The notes beneath the pieces were generated by a model. It was not told where the DNA came from. It ran no database searches and was given only the letters and a program-made list of their open reading frames with translations. A program made the translations under genes and the position numbers. Shown here piece after piece: positions 41,027-49,430 of a stretch of DNA of 64,000 bases; within the stretch, counting starts at the first letter, position 1, and each line of letters begins with the position of its first letter. The stretch is from Roseiflexus sp. RS-1 (GTDB taxonomy: Bacteria; Chloroflexota; Chloroflexia; Chloroflexales; Roseiflexaceae), in the NCBI RefSeq assembly GCF_000016665.1, contig NC_009523.1:1984001-2048000 (forward strand). Reading direction: 5' to 3'.

Positions 41027-42988
41027 ATGGCGGCGATTTCTGCCGAAACCTGGGAGCAGATCAATCATCGTGCTCTGGGAGTGGCGCTTGCACGGGTGCG
41101 CACTGCGCTCGAACGCTATGTGCGGGGCGAACGTCCGGTTTCTGAACAGCCTGCGGCGCCAGAGGCGGACGATGGCGGCAACCGTTCGGCGCTTGCAACC
41201 CTCTGCGCCGCCTTTCGGTTGTCGCCGTTCGAGCGTGATCTGCTGGTTCTCTGCGCTGGCGTCGAACTCGACGCCAGTTTTGCTGCGCTCTGCGCTGAAG
41301 CGCAGGGCGATCCGCAACGAGTTCTGCCGACCTTCAGCCTGGCGCTGGCTGCGCTGCCAGGGGCGCACTGGAGTGCGTTGACGCCCGACGCGCCGTTGCG
41401 CTACTGGCGCCTGATCGAACCTGCACCCGGAGGGTTGCTGACGCGGGCGCCGCTACGGATCGATGAACGGGTGTTGCACTATCTGACCGGTATTGCGTGC
41501 CTGGATGAACGTTTGCGCGGGTTGGTAGCGCCGGTGCGCGCGTTCGATGCGTTGCTACCATCACACCAGGCGCTGGCGCAGCGTATCGCGGGCGCCTGGC
41601 GCCGCACCCGTGGTCGATCACTGCCGCTCATCCAGGTCTGCGGCGATGAACGTGTGACCCGTCAGGCGATCGCGGCGGCAGCGTGCGCATCGGTCGGGCT
41701 GGAACTGTATGTGCTGCACGCAGCGTTGCTGTCGCCAGTGCTTGCCGATGTCGAGACATTGATCCGCCTGTGGGAGCGGGAAGCGGCGCTCAGCGCCGGC
41801 GCATTGCTGGTTGAGTGTGACGACGTTGATCCCGCAGAAACGACGCGCGCCAGTATGCTGACCTGGTTGCTCGAACGGACCGGCGGCGCGCTGATCGTCT
41901 CGGCGCGCGACCGCTGGCGCCCGACGCAACGGGTGACTGTCACTGTCGATGTGCAGCGCACGGGGAGCGATGAGCAGCGTGATGCCTGGCGCACGGCGCT
42001 CGGCGCTGCTGCCGGGAATCTTGACGGTCAGATGGATGTGCTGGTGTCGCAGTTCAATCTCAGCGCCCACGCCATTCGCGCTGCCAGCGCCGATGCGCTC
42101 GGTCGGCTGGACGGCGATGCCGGTCACGATATTGCGCAGGCGGTGTGGGATGCCAGCCGGGTGCAGGCGCGACCGCGCCTGGACGATCTGGCGCAACGGA
42201 TCGAGTCGTCGGTGACGTGGGACGACCTGGTGCTGCCAGCGCCGCAACGCCAGGTATTGCGCGATATTGCCGCGCATGTGCGACAACGGGCGCGCGTCTA
42301 TGAAACCTGGGGGTTTGCTGCGCGCAGTTCGCGCGGTCTGGGGATCAGCGCATTGTTTGCGGGCGCCAGCGGTACCGGCAAAACGATGGCGGCAGAGGTG
42401 CTGGCAAACGAATTGCACCTCGATCTGTATCGCATCGATCTCTCGTCGGTCGTCAGTAAATACATCGGCGAGACGGAGAAGAACCTGCGACGCATCTTCG
42501 ACGCCGCCGAGTCGGGTGGCGCGATCCTGTTGTTCGACGAAGCCGATGCGTTGTTCGGCAAGCGAAGCGAGGTTAAGGACAGCCATGATCGCTATGCGAA
42601 TATCGAGGTCAGTTACCTGCTCCAGCGGATGGAGGCGTATCGCGGCCTGGCGATTCTGACGACCAACCTGAAGAGCGCGCTGGATACGGCATTTCTGCGG
42701 CGCATTCGCTTTGTGGTGCAATTCCCGTTTCCCGATGCGGCGCAGCGCGCCGAAATCTGGCGCCGGTCCTTCCCGCTGGGCGCGCCAGTCGAAAACCTCG
42801 ATTTTGACAAACTGGCGCGCCTGAATGTCGCCGGCGGGAATATTCGCAATATCGCCCTGAACGCCGCCTTTCTCGCCGCCGATGCCGGTGAGCCGATCCG
42901 TATGATGCACCTGCTGCGCGCTGCGCGTACCGAGTATGCCAAACTCGAAAAACAACTGACCGAATCCGAGATTGCGGGGTGGGTGTGA
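41027..42988 (+). CDS. eCIS AAA+ ATPase (Afp15/Pvc15-type)
   Basis: 653 residues. The N-terminal ~400 residues form the variable domain with a second, degenerate ATPase-like fold. The C-terminal AAA+ module has Walker A GASGTGKTMAAEVL, Walker B ILLFDEADALFGKRSEVKD, sensor 1 ILTTNLKSALD and arginine-finger region DTAFLRRIRFVVQF. ATPases of this family are found in nearly all eCIS loci and are thought to help assembly or cargo loading of particles. Followed by a 370-bp gap with repeats. Confidence 0.93.
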   Translation: MAAISAETWEQINHRALGVALARVRTALERYVRGERPVSEQPAAPEADDGGNRSALATLCAAFRLSPFERDLLVLCAGVELDASFAALCAEAQGDPQRVLPTFSLALAALPGAHWSALTPDAPLRYWRLIEPAPGGLLTRAPLRIDERVLHYLTGIACLDERLRGLVAPVRAFDALLPSHQALAQRIAGAWRRTRGRSLPLIQVCGDERVTRQAIAAAACASVGLELYVLHAALLSPVLADVETLIRLWEREAALSAGALLVECDDVDPAETTRASMLTWLLERTGGALIVSARDRWRPTQRVTVTVDVQRTGSDEQRDAWRTALGAAAGNLDGQMDVLVSQFNLSAHAIRAASADALGRLDGDAGHDIAQAVWDASRVQARPRLDDLAQRIESSVTWDDLVLPAPQRQVLRDIAAHVRQRARVYETWGFAARSSRGLGISALFAGASGTGKTMAAEVLANELHLDLYRIDLSSVVSKYIGETEKNLRRIFDAAESGGAILLFDEADALFGKRSEVKDSHDRYANIEVSYLLQRMEAYRGLAILTTNLKSALDTAFLRRIRFVVQFPFPDAAQRAEIWRRSFPLGAPVENLDFDKLARLNVAGGNIRNIALNAAFLAADAGEPIRMMHLLRAARTEYAKLEKQLTESEIAGWV

Positions 42989-43358
42989 GGAGGGCGAGGG
43001 GTGAGAGGCGAGAGGCGAGCGGGGATTAGGCGAGAGGTGAGGGGCGCGAGGCAAGGGGCAACGTAGGGACGCAGCGGCGCTGCGTCCGTACTGGTAGTGG
43101 TAGCGGGGGGACGTAGGGGCGCTGTAGGGGCGCCGCGCAGTTACGCCCGGACCGGCAGCGGGGGTCAATGGTGCTCACAGGGGTAGATTTTTTGGCAAGC
43201 CCCTGCATTCCTTTTCTCATTCTGGGCTTCAGGAAGCCCGGACTCCCCCTTCTCCCCTTGTGGGAGAAGGGGGGCGGGGGGATGAGGGGCAATGGCGGAG
43301 CGACGGGGGCGCAGCGCATCTGCAACCATACCGGCAGCAGCGGACAAGGATTAAGAGC
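42989..43358. repeat. Repeat insertion between eCIS genes
   Basis: 370 bp without a gene. GAGAGGCGAGAGGCGAG-type short direct repeats are followed by a palindrome (43062-43092) like the one at 27489. Next comes a 120-bp segment (43174-43293) shared with 14059-14180, including GGGGTAGATTTTTTGGCAAG and a C-rich/G-rich hairpin. Confidence 0.7.
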
Positions 43359-45011
43359 ATGACTGAACGTCAGCGAATCTTTCTTCAGCGTCGTCGTCCT
43401 GTCGAAACAGCAGCGCAGCGTTCGACTGCCCGGGCGGTTGCCGAACAGAGCGCGCCGGTGAGCACCGGGCATCTGTTCAACCAGATGCGTTTGGGCGCGC
43501 TGTTTCCTGCCACGTTGCCGCATGTCCAGCGCAAAGAGCCGTCGTCCGACGCCACAACCAGCACCGGCGCGCCTGCGAACGGTTTGGTGACCGTCGATGC
43601 CGCCATCAACCCGCTCGTCGGTTTGAAACGCGGTGATGGATTGACCTACGGCACATGGGATCTGCGCCCGCGCGTCAAACTTCTGCAACATAAACTGAAC
43701 GAAAAAACCGGCGCTGGACTCAATGTAGACGGTATGTGGGGTCCAAAGACATCGGCGGCGCTCGAGTCGTTCATGCTCAGTCGAAGTACGGTCCCGGCGG
43801 AGATTGTGGATCAGAATACCGCCGATGCGCTTCTCGACCGCAAGAAGGAAACGCCGGGTCCCGGTCCGCAGCCGATCCCGCCCGGTCCGCAACCGGTCGA
43901 GTCGACTTACAACCAGACGCTCGAAGATACGCTGGACGCGGTGTGGTTGCAGTATCAGTTGACGTTTGAAGGGCAGCGTGGCGGCTTGCAGAAACTGGAG
44001 AAAGACCTGGCGCAGATCGAGAAACCGAAGAATGTGATCGTTGAAGCGCTGAAGGATGCTGGCAAGGCGGCGCTCGATGCGTTGCTCGGATTGGGCGGTG
44101 GCGCGCTGCGCGTTCCGATCAAGGCGGCGCTCGCAGGGTTGGGCGAAACGATTGCAAAAGATGGCGTCGATAAGGTCTTTGATAAAGCGCAGGAGGCAGC
44201 GAGTACGGAGGTTGGCAAGAAGGTCGATGAACTGGGGAGTGAAGACGGACCAACGCTCGAAACATTCATTGAGGCGCAGCGTGCTGCCCTTGAAGAGGCG
44301 TCATCGCAGACCCAGGAAGCCTTTCTGCTCGAAACGCGCGCCAGGTTGCGCCAACCCGCATCTGGCGAGCCGGTCAGCAGCGGTCCTGAGGATCCGCGCG
44401 TGCTACGGGCGCGCAGGTTGCTCAACGCGGTGAAACAGGAGCGACCGCAGGCGTTTCAAAAACAGTACGACGAATCGCTGGCGAAATGGGCTATCGCTCA
44501 GGCGCAATCGAAACTCGGCACAATGGACAGCCCCAGTCGCTCGGTCGGCGACGAGAAGGTGAAGACCACCGATATGAGTAAGGCGAAACCGGACATGCCC
44601 GGCGTGTTGACATTCGAGATCGAAGGGACGAAACCGGACATGCCGGTGAAGATCACCGGCGCGAAAATTGTGGGGTTGAGCGAAAAGACGCGCCAGACGC
44701 TGGAACGTCAGCAGCGGAGCATTCTCGATCTCGGGTTGCCGCGCTATGCGTCGGGCAAAGTGGAGATCAACACCGGGTTGGGGTCGATCCTGAACTTCAC
44801 GAAACCAACCATTCGCATTGCGCAGAACGAAACCAGCGACCTGTTCGAGCGCGAGAGTACGGAGGGCGGCAAGGAATGGCTGAAGAAGAAAGCCAGACCG
44901 TTCGAAGAAGTGCTCACCGAAGACCTGGTGAAGGAAGGCATGCGCATGGTGTGGGAGGAGATCGACCGGAAACGTCTCAGCGAGGTTCCGGGCGGCTTGA
45001 AAGGTCCCTGA
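43359..45011 (+). CDS. Candidate eCIS cargo: PG-binding domain plus long helical region
   Basis: 550 residues from ATG 43359 (AAGGA 9 nt upstream); the frame upstream is repeat DNA. Residues 1-95 are basic and low complexity. A peptidoglycan_binding_1 domain spans ~100-150 (LRPRVKLLQHKLNEK, NVDGMWGPKTSAALESF). A Pro-Gly-Gln linker (PGPGPQPIPPGPQPV) follows, then ~370 residues, mostly charged helices with a Gly/Ala-rich stretch (~230-255) and a KPDMP-containing beta region. The PG-binding/PQPPG layout is shared with the 974-aa protein. The C-terminal part matches no family I recognise. The gene lies among structural genes of the injection machine. Confidence 0.75.
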   Translation: MTERQRIFLQRRRPVETAAQRSTARAVAEQSAPVSTGHLFNQMRLGALFPATLPHVQRKEPSSDATTSTGAPANGLVTVDAAINPLVGLKRGDGLTYGTWDLRPRVKLLQHKLNEKTGAGLNVDGMWGPKTSAALESFMLSRSTVPAEIVDQNTADALLDRKKETPGPGPQPIPPGPQPVESTYNQTLEDTLDAVWLQYQLTFEGQRGGLQKLEKDLAQIEKPKNVIVEALKDAGKAALDALLGLGGGALRVPIKAALAGLGETIAKDGVDKVFDKAQEAASTEVGKKVDELGSEDGPTLETFIEAQRAALEEASSQTQEAFLLETRARLRQPASGEPVSSGPEDPRVLRARRLLNAVKQERPQAFQKQYDESLAKWAIAQAQSKLGTMDSPSRSVGDEKVKTTDMSKAKPDMPGVLTFEIEGTKPDMPVKITGAKIVGLSEKTRQTLERQQRSILDLGLPRYASGKVEINTGLGSILNFTKPTIRIAQNETSDLFERESTEGGKEWLKKKARPFEEVLTEDLVKEGMRMVWEEIDRKRLSEVPGGLKGP

Positions 45012-45047
45012 TGCGCTGCGCTGTTGTGCAAGAAACGAGGTGAACCT

Positions 45048-45872
45048 GTGAACGATCGCATAGTGCTGCGTCGTCAGCGTCAATCGATCCATCATCGCTC
45101 CATGCGTTCCGACCTTTCGCCGGACAGTTCCCTGCTCTTCGCATCAGGGAACGCGCTGCGCGGTCATACCTTCAACGCGATCGCCATCCACCATCACGCG
45201 CCGTTGGGTGCGCCTCAAACCAGGCTGACTGTCAACACGCCAGGCGATGCGTACGAGCAGGAGGCTGATCGTGTCGCAACGCAGGTGCTGCGGATGAGCG
45301 ACGAGGAGGTGCTGACGGCGCGCGCCGGTGAGGGCATTCAGCGCCTGACGTCGGAGGAAGAGGAAGAGGAGTTGCTCCAGGCGAAGGAAGAGTCGGGCGC
45401 CACGCCGCAGGTGCTGGCGGCGCGCGCCGGTGAGGGCATTCAGCGCCTGACGTCGGAGGAAGAGGAAGAGGAGTTGCTCCAGGCGAAGGAAGAGTCGGGC
45501 GCCACGCCGCAGGTGACTCCCGAAACCCAGGCAGCGATTGACGCCATGCGCGGTGGCGGCGCTCCGCTCGATCCGACGACGCGCACGTTTATGGAACCAC
45601 GCTTCGGGCACGATTTCAGCCAGGTGCGGGTGCATACCGATGCGCGCGCCGCAACCGTCGCGCGGTCGCTCGACGCACTGGCGTTCACCGTCGGCAACGA
45701 TATCGCCTTTGCGCCAGGGCAGTACCGACCGGGCAGCGACGAAGGGCGGGCGCTGCTGGCGCACGAGTTGACCCATACCCTTCAGCAGACCGGCGGCGCG
45801 GCACGGGTGCAGCGGCAGGAAGCGGGAGCGGAACGTGCGGCATCGTCCGACAATGCGACATTGAAGCGCTGA
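45048..45872 (+). CDS. eCIS DUF4157-domain protein, C-terminally truncated or short
   Basis: 274 residues from GTG 45048 with GAGGTG 6 nt upstream. A basic N-terminus (~40) is followed by DAYEQEADRVATQVL, then two 34-residue acidic repeats (RLTSEEEEEELLQAKEES) and a DUF4157 domain (~165-250) with FMEPRFGHDFSQVRVHTD and the HELTH motif in LLAHELTHTLQQTGG. DUF4157 is a recurrent eCIS-associated domain with a zinc-protease-like signature. The protein ends ~30 residues after HELTH, where a coding-like stretch in another frame begins, so it may have lost its C-terminal domain. Confidence 0.85.
   Translation: MNDRIVLRRQRQSIHHRSMRSDLSPDSSLLFASGNALRGHTFNAIAIHHHAPLGAPQTRLTVNTPGDAYEQEADRVATQVLRMSDEEVLTARAGEGIQRLTSEEEEEELLQAKEESGATPQVLAARAGEGIQRLTSEEEEEELLQAKEESGATPQVTPETQAAIDAMRGGGAPLDPTTRTFMEPRFGHDFSQVRVHTDARAATVARSLDALAFTVGNDIAFAPGQYRPGSDEGRALLAHELTHTLQQTGGAARVQRQEAGAERAASSDNATLKR
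45309..45512 (+). repeat. Two 102-bp tandem direct repeats in the DUF4157 gene
   Basis: Units 45309-45410 and 45411-45512 differ by one base (GTGCTGACGG against GTGCTGGCGG). They encode a 34-residue acidic segment. The near-identity indicates a recent duplication. Confidence 0.93.
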
Positions 45873-46045
45873 CCGATGGGGCGATCAGTGTTGCCGGCGG
45901 AGGTGCGGTAGTGCGTATCAGTGCGGGTATGCTGACTGTCGATAGCGGCTTGATGCGAACGAGTGGCGTGACACAGACCGACACGCTGATCGCCAACAGT
46001 GTGGTGGCTTCATCGTACACGCCGGGCGCTGGCAATCTGATGTGA
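45866..46045 (+). pseudogene. Coding-like remnant in another frame after the DUF4157 gene
   Basis: The frame GCG CTG ACC from 45866 to TGA 46043-46045 reads 59 residues with strong beta-helix/tail-spike character: ALTDGAISVAGGGAVVRISA, then TVDSGLM, TQTDTLIANSVVASSYTPG. No start codon with a ribosome site fits it. It is probably the frameshifted or truncated C-terminus of a larger protein that once followed DUF4157 or was left by recombination. The family is not certain. Confidence 0.55.
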
Positions 46046-46057
46046 GTGTGGCAACCA

Positions 46058-48982
46058 ATGACTGTTCGACGTGCTTCCCCGATCAGGCGCCTTGAGAAAA
46101 CCGGTCATCACGAGATTGTGCGGCGGACGTCGCCAACCGATGATGCTCCGACCGGTCATCGGTTCAGCCATGATTTTCGTCAGGTGCGTCTCAGCAGCGC
46201 AGAACCGCCTGTGACGTTCGAAGCGGAGACGGAGGAAGCGCAGCAAGGGGAATCGTTGCAGTCGGAAGAGGTTGAAGCGACCCGAACTCATCCGACGCAA
46301 AGAGTGTTGTCGGGTTCCTGGTTGGTGCAACGTCAGGAGGGTGCGTCAGGTTCGGCTTCGATATTCGATGAGATTACCGCTGAAGCAGCAGCGTTGCGAC
46401 CAGGATTGCCCACTACGTTTGCAGACTATCGTCAACGCATTCAGAGCGCAACATTTCTAGGTGTGAGCATCTCTGGCGGCGTTGATCAGGAAATGGCGGG
46501 TGTGTTACAGCGTGCTGAGCGGGAACTGAACTTTACACCGGGTTCGCGCAATCAGCACGGGGTCTATCAGATTGGCGGGATGGATGCCAGTCGGCTCCAC
46601 GGTTTGCATTCATGGGGACTGGCAATCGATATCAATACACCAACCAACCCCTACATTATGCACGAAGCCGGTGAGGCGCAACTCGATCAACAGCTGGCGC
46701 CGGTTTATGATCGCATTGCCTGGTTTATTCTGGGGAGAAGCTCGGTTATTCCCCGGCAGATCCAGCAGTCATCCGGTGGTTCACGCGAACAACGGATTGG
46801 CGACATGTATGATCGTCTGGCAGAAGAAAGTCAGGCGATGCAAACCTATTTCCGCTATATGCAGAATGTCGCGGAACTGGAACAGTATCTGAGCACCCCT
46901 GAGGGATACGAACGCTATCTGCTGATCACGCACACAACCGAGCCGGACCGCTCGATGCCGCCTGATATTGAGGCATTGCGCCGACAGATGATGGCAGATT
47001 TTGCAGTGTTGACATCGCGTCCTGGACCGGTCATTCAACCCATTGAGAATGAGCAGGCTGGCGCATCGGTTGCTCCACCGCTCACATATCCACATCCTGA
47101 ACGCCTGGAGGGACGACAGGATCGCCCATTTGATCGTGGCGGATCGAGGCGCACACCGCTGCGAGGGTTTCTTGACCTGGAACGTGAGGTGGTGATGGCG
47201 CTGACGCGCGCCGGATTGCGCTGGGGCGCCTGTGAGTTGGGTGCAGAGAGTGGCGACATCATGCACTTTGATATGGCGCTCCAACCGCTCGGTCAGGCGG
47301 TTTTTCAGGCAATCCGCACTGTCAAAGCGCGTCATCGCTCTTCGGCTCGTCCTGCGCAACGTATGACTGCATCGAGTGGCGATGCCGTTCCTGATGTTTC
47401 ACCCGCTATCGAGTCGGACATTGACGCCATGCGTGGCGGCGGCGCTCCGCTCGATCCGACGACGCGCGCCTTCATGGAGCCGCGCTTCGGGCACGATTTC
47501 AGCCGGGTGCGGGTGCATACCGATGCGCGCGCCGCAACCGTCGCGCGGTCGCTCGACGCGCTGGCGTTCACCGTCGGCGACGACATCGCCGTTGCGCCGG
47601 GGCAGTACCGACCGGGAAGCGACGAAGGGCGGGCGTTGCTGGCGCACGAGTTGACCCACACCATCCAGCAGACCGGCGGCGCGACGCGGGTGCAGCGGCA
47701 GGAGAACGTGAACACCGGCAGCCCATCGACAGGCAACGGTTCGTCACCGGGTAGCGGGCGACGCATGATCAGTTATGGCAGCCAGGGGCAGGATGTCGCC
47801 GATGCACAGCAGTTGCTCAACCAGCATGGCGCTGCGCCGCCGCTTGTGGTAGACGGCATCTTCGGACCGAAAACACGCCAGGCGACGATTGAGTTCCAGA
47901 AGTCGCGCGGTCTCGCGCCCGACGGCATTATCGGACCATTGACATGGGGGGCGCTGGAATCGGGAGCGCCGCAACCGCAACCGCCAGGACCGCAACCGCA
48001 ACCGCCGGGACCGCAACCGCAACCGCCGGGACCGCAACCGCAGCCGGTCGAACGCTGGACGAACGAAGACCGGACGATGATCGCCGCGCATATCCAGCCT
48101 GGTGTGTTGACGGCATACCAGGCGTCGCGGATCGAACCGGCGGTGATGGCGCTCGCTGATGCGGAATATACCAGTTTTCGCGCCCTGCTCCAGAATGCCG
48201 GTTCCGCTATGGAACGCGCCTTTCTGTGCAAGGCGCTGGCGGCAGGGCGTTCACTGAGTGATATAACCGATTTCGCCGCCACAATCCACGGCATGAGCGA
48301 CAACTGGTTGCTGCGCAATCTGAATGTCGTAGACCTGAACGAAGCGGATGGCGTCGAGCGCGGCATTATTCAGCAGTACGGCAACAGTTGCGGTCCCACG
48401 TCGGTGCAGGTCATCCGCGCTTCCGCCGACCCGATCTATGCGCTGGCGCTGCGTTCCGCCGGTCCGATCGAGCAGGCTTCGGAACATGCGGTCAGTGCGC
48501 CCGACACCATTCCAAACCAGATGCTCGCCGGCGAACAGAAAGCCATTCTCGACACCCATGCTGCGACAGGAACCGGCAATCCGGCGACCGACCGCACCCA
48601 ACCCACCGGCGGCGCCTGGGTGGAAGGGGAAATGAATGCGCTTGCCAGCGCCACCGGGGTTACATACCAGACACGGATCGTCGGAACGCAGATCACGCTC
48701 GATGCGGCACTCGATGTGCTGCGGACCAATCTGACCGCCGGCATTTTCGTGCCGATTGTCGTTGGCGGCAGTGTTGGCGACACGGCGCACTATGTGATGG
48801 CGATGGCAATCAGCGGCAACCGTATCCAGATCCACGATGTCGCCACCGGCGACACCATCTGGCGCACTGAACAGGAGTTCAAGGACAGCGCGCTCAATCT
48901 GCCGAGTGGACACAAGATGCTGACTGCCATCGACGTGCCGACCGCTGTGCCGACGACGCAACCGCAACCTGCAACGCCGTGA
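46058..48982 (+). CDS. Multidomain candidate eCIS effector: M15-type peptidase, DUF4157, PG-binding, papain/C39-like
   Basis: 974 residues from ATG 46058 (GTG 46046 possible; no strong ribosome site). N-terminal ~90 residues are basic and disordered. Residues ~130-420 look like an M15 DD/LD-carboxypeptidase with zinc ligands His184 and Asp191 (LHSWGLAIDIN) and His403 (DIMHFDM). DUF4157 lies at ~456-545 with HELTH at 529-533. A peptidoglycan_binding_1 domain (~569-634, VVDGIFGPKTRQATIEFQ) is followed by four PQPQPPG-type repeats. The C-terminal domain (~670-965) has a cysteine-peptidase motif GNSCGPTSVQVI (Cys778), GDTAHYVMAM (His911) and HDVATGD. Two cell-wall hydrolase modules in one protein suggest an anti-bacterial or wall-crossing cargo (inference). 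Confidence 0.82.
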   Translation: MTVRRASPIRRLEKTGHHEIVRRTSPTDDAPTGHRFSHDFRQVRLSSAEPPVTFEAETEEAQQGESLQSEEVEATRTHPTQRVLSGSWLVQRQEGASGSASIFDEITAEAAALRPGLPTTFADYRQRIQSATFLGVSISGGVDQEMAGVLQRAERELNFTPGSRNQHGVYQIGGMDASRLHGLHSWGLAIDINTPTNPYIMHEAGEAQLDQQLAPVYDRIAWFILGRSSVIPRQIQQSSGGSREQRIGDMYDRLAEESQAMQTYFRYMQNVAELEQYLSTPEGYERYLLITHTTEPDRSMPPDIEALRRQMMADFAVLTSRPGPVIQPIENEQAGASVAPPLTYPHPERLEGRQDRPFDRGGSRRTPLRGFLDLEREVVMALTRAGLRWGACELGAESGDIMHFDMALQPLGQAVFQAIRTVKARHRSSARPAQRMTASSGDAVPDVSPAIESDIDAMRGGGAPLDPTTRAFMEPRFGHDFSRVRVHTDARAATVARSLDALAFTVGDDIAVAPGQYRPGSDEGRALLAHELTHTIQQTGGATRVQRQENVNTGSPSTGNGSSPGSGRRMISYGSQGQDVADAQQLLNQHGAAPPLVVDGIFGPKTRQATIEFQKSRGLAPDGIIGPLTWGALESGAPQPQPPGPQPQPPGPQPQPPGPQPQPVERWTNEDRTMIAAHIQPGVLTAYQASRIEPAVMALADAEYTSFRALLQNAGSAMERAFLCKALAAGRSLSDITDFAATIHGMSDNWLLRNLNVVDLNEADGVERGIIQQYGNSCGPTSVQVIRASADPIYALALRSAGPIEQASEHAVSAPDTIPNQMLAGEQKAILDTHAATGTGNPATDRTQPTGGAWVEGEMNALASATGVTYQTRIVGTQITLDAALDVLRTNLTAGIFVPIVVGGSVGDTAHYVMAMAISGNRIQIHDVATGDTIWRTEQEFKDSALNLPSGHKMLTAIDVPTAVPTTQPQPATP

Positions 48983-49007
48983 CTGCGCCTGTAGAAGGGG
49001 AAAAGCG

Positions 49008-49424
49008 ATGCCAATCGATCCGCACCGTGACTACACGCGCCAGGATCAACTCGCTCTCGACCTGACCGAACTGTTTGCCGGAGGGTTACGCGATGAGCAT
49101 GGACAATTGCCGCTGACGCTTCAGGGGATCGGCAGCGCGGCGATGGCGTTGCAAACCGAACAGGCAGGCGTTCCGCTGCCCATGTTCAATCGCATGCTGA
49201 CGACTGCGAATGAGATCAGCCTGCAACGCGCCAGGGCGATGCCGGAAGAGCTGGTCGAGGAGTTGGAGAAGCGCGGTTTCCCGCAGATCGCGCGGATCAT
49301 TCGTGCCGGTATCGACGCATGCCGTGACGACGCCGATTACCGGAATTTCGTGCGCTGGTTGATCCAGGTGCGCAACCTGATTGTGTTTCGCGCGCAGACC
49401 GGCGGCGCTGCATCCCGGAAGTGA
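49008..49424 (+). CDS. Conserved small eCIS-locus protein, unknown function
   Basis: 138 residues. Helical and soluble: QLALDLTELFAGGLRDEHGQ, LPMFNRMLTTANEISLQRAR, MPEELVEELEKRGFPQIARI. A short Arg-rich tail. No signal or catalytic motif. It lies between the large effector and the second DUF4255 gene and is spaced 6 bp from it, so it belongs to the operon. A chaperone or adaptor role is only a guess from size and position. Confidence 0.7.
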   Translation: MPIDPHRDYTRQDQLALDLTELFAGGLRDEHGQLPLTLQGIGSAAMALQTEQAGVPLPMFNRMLTTANEISLQRARAMPEELVEELEKRGFPQIARIIRAGIDACRDDADYRNFVRWLIQVRNLIVFRAQTGGAASRK

Positions 49425-49430
49425 CATGCC

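Noticed and set aside
43260-43358. Upstream extension of the 550-aa cargo candidate
   Set aside because: It translates a dispersed repeat also found at 14.1 kb.
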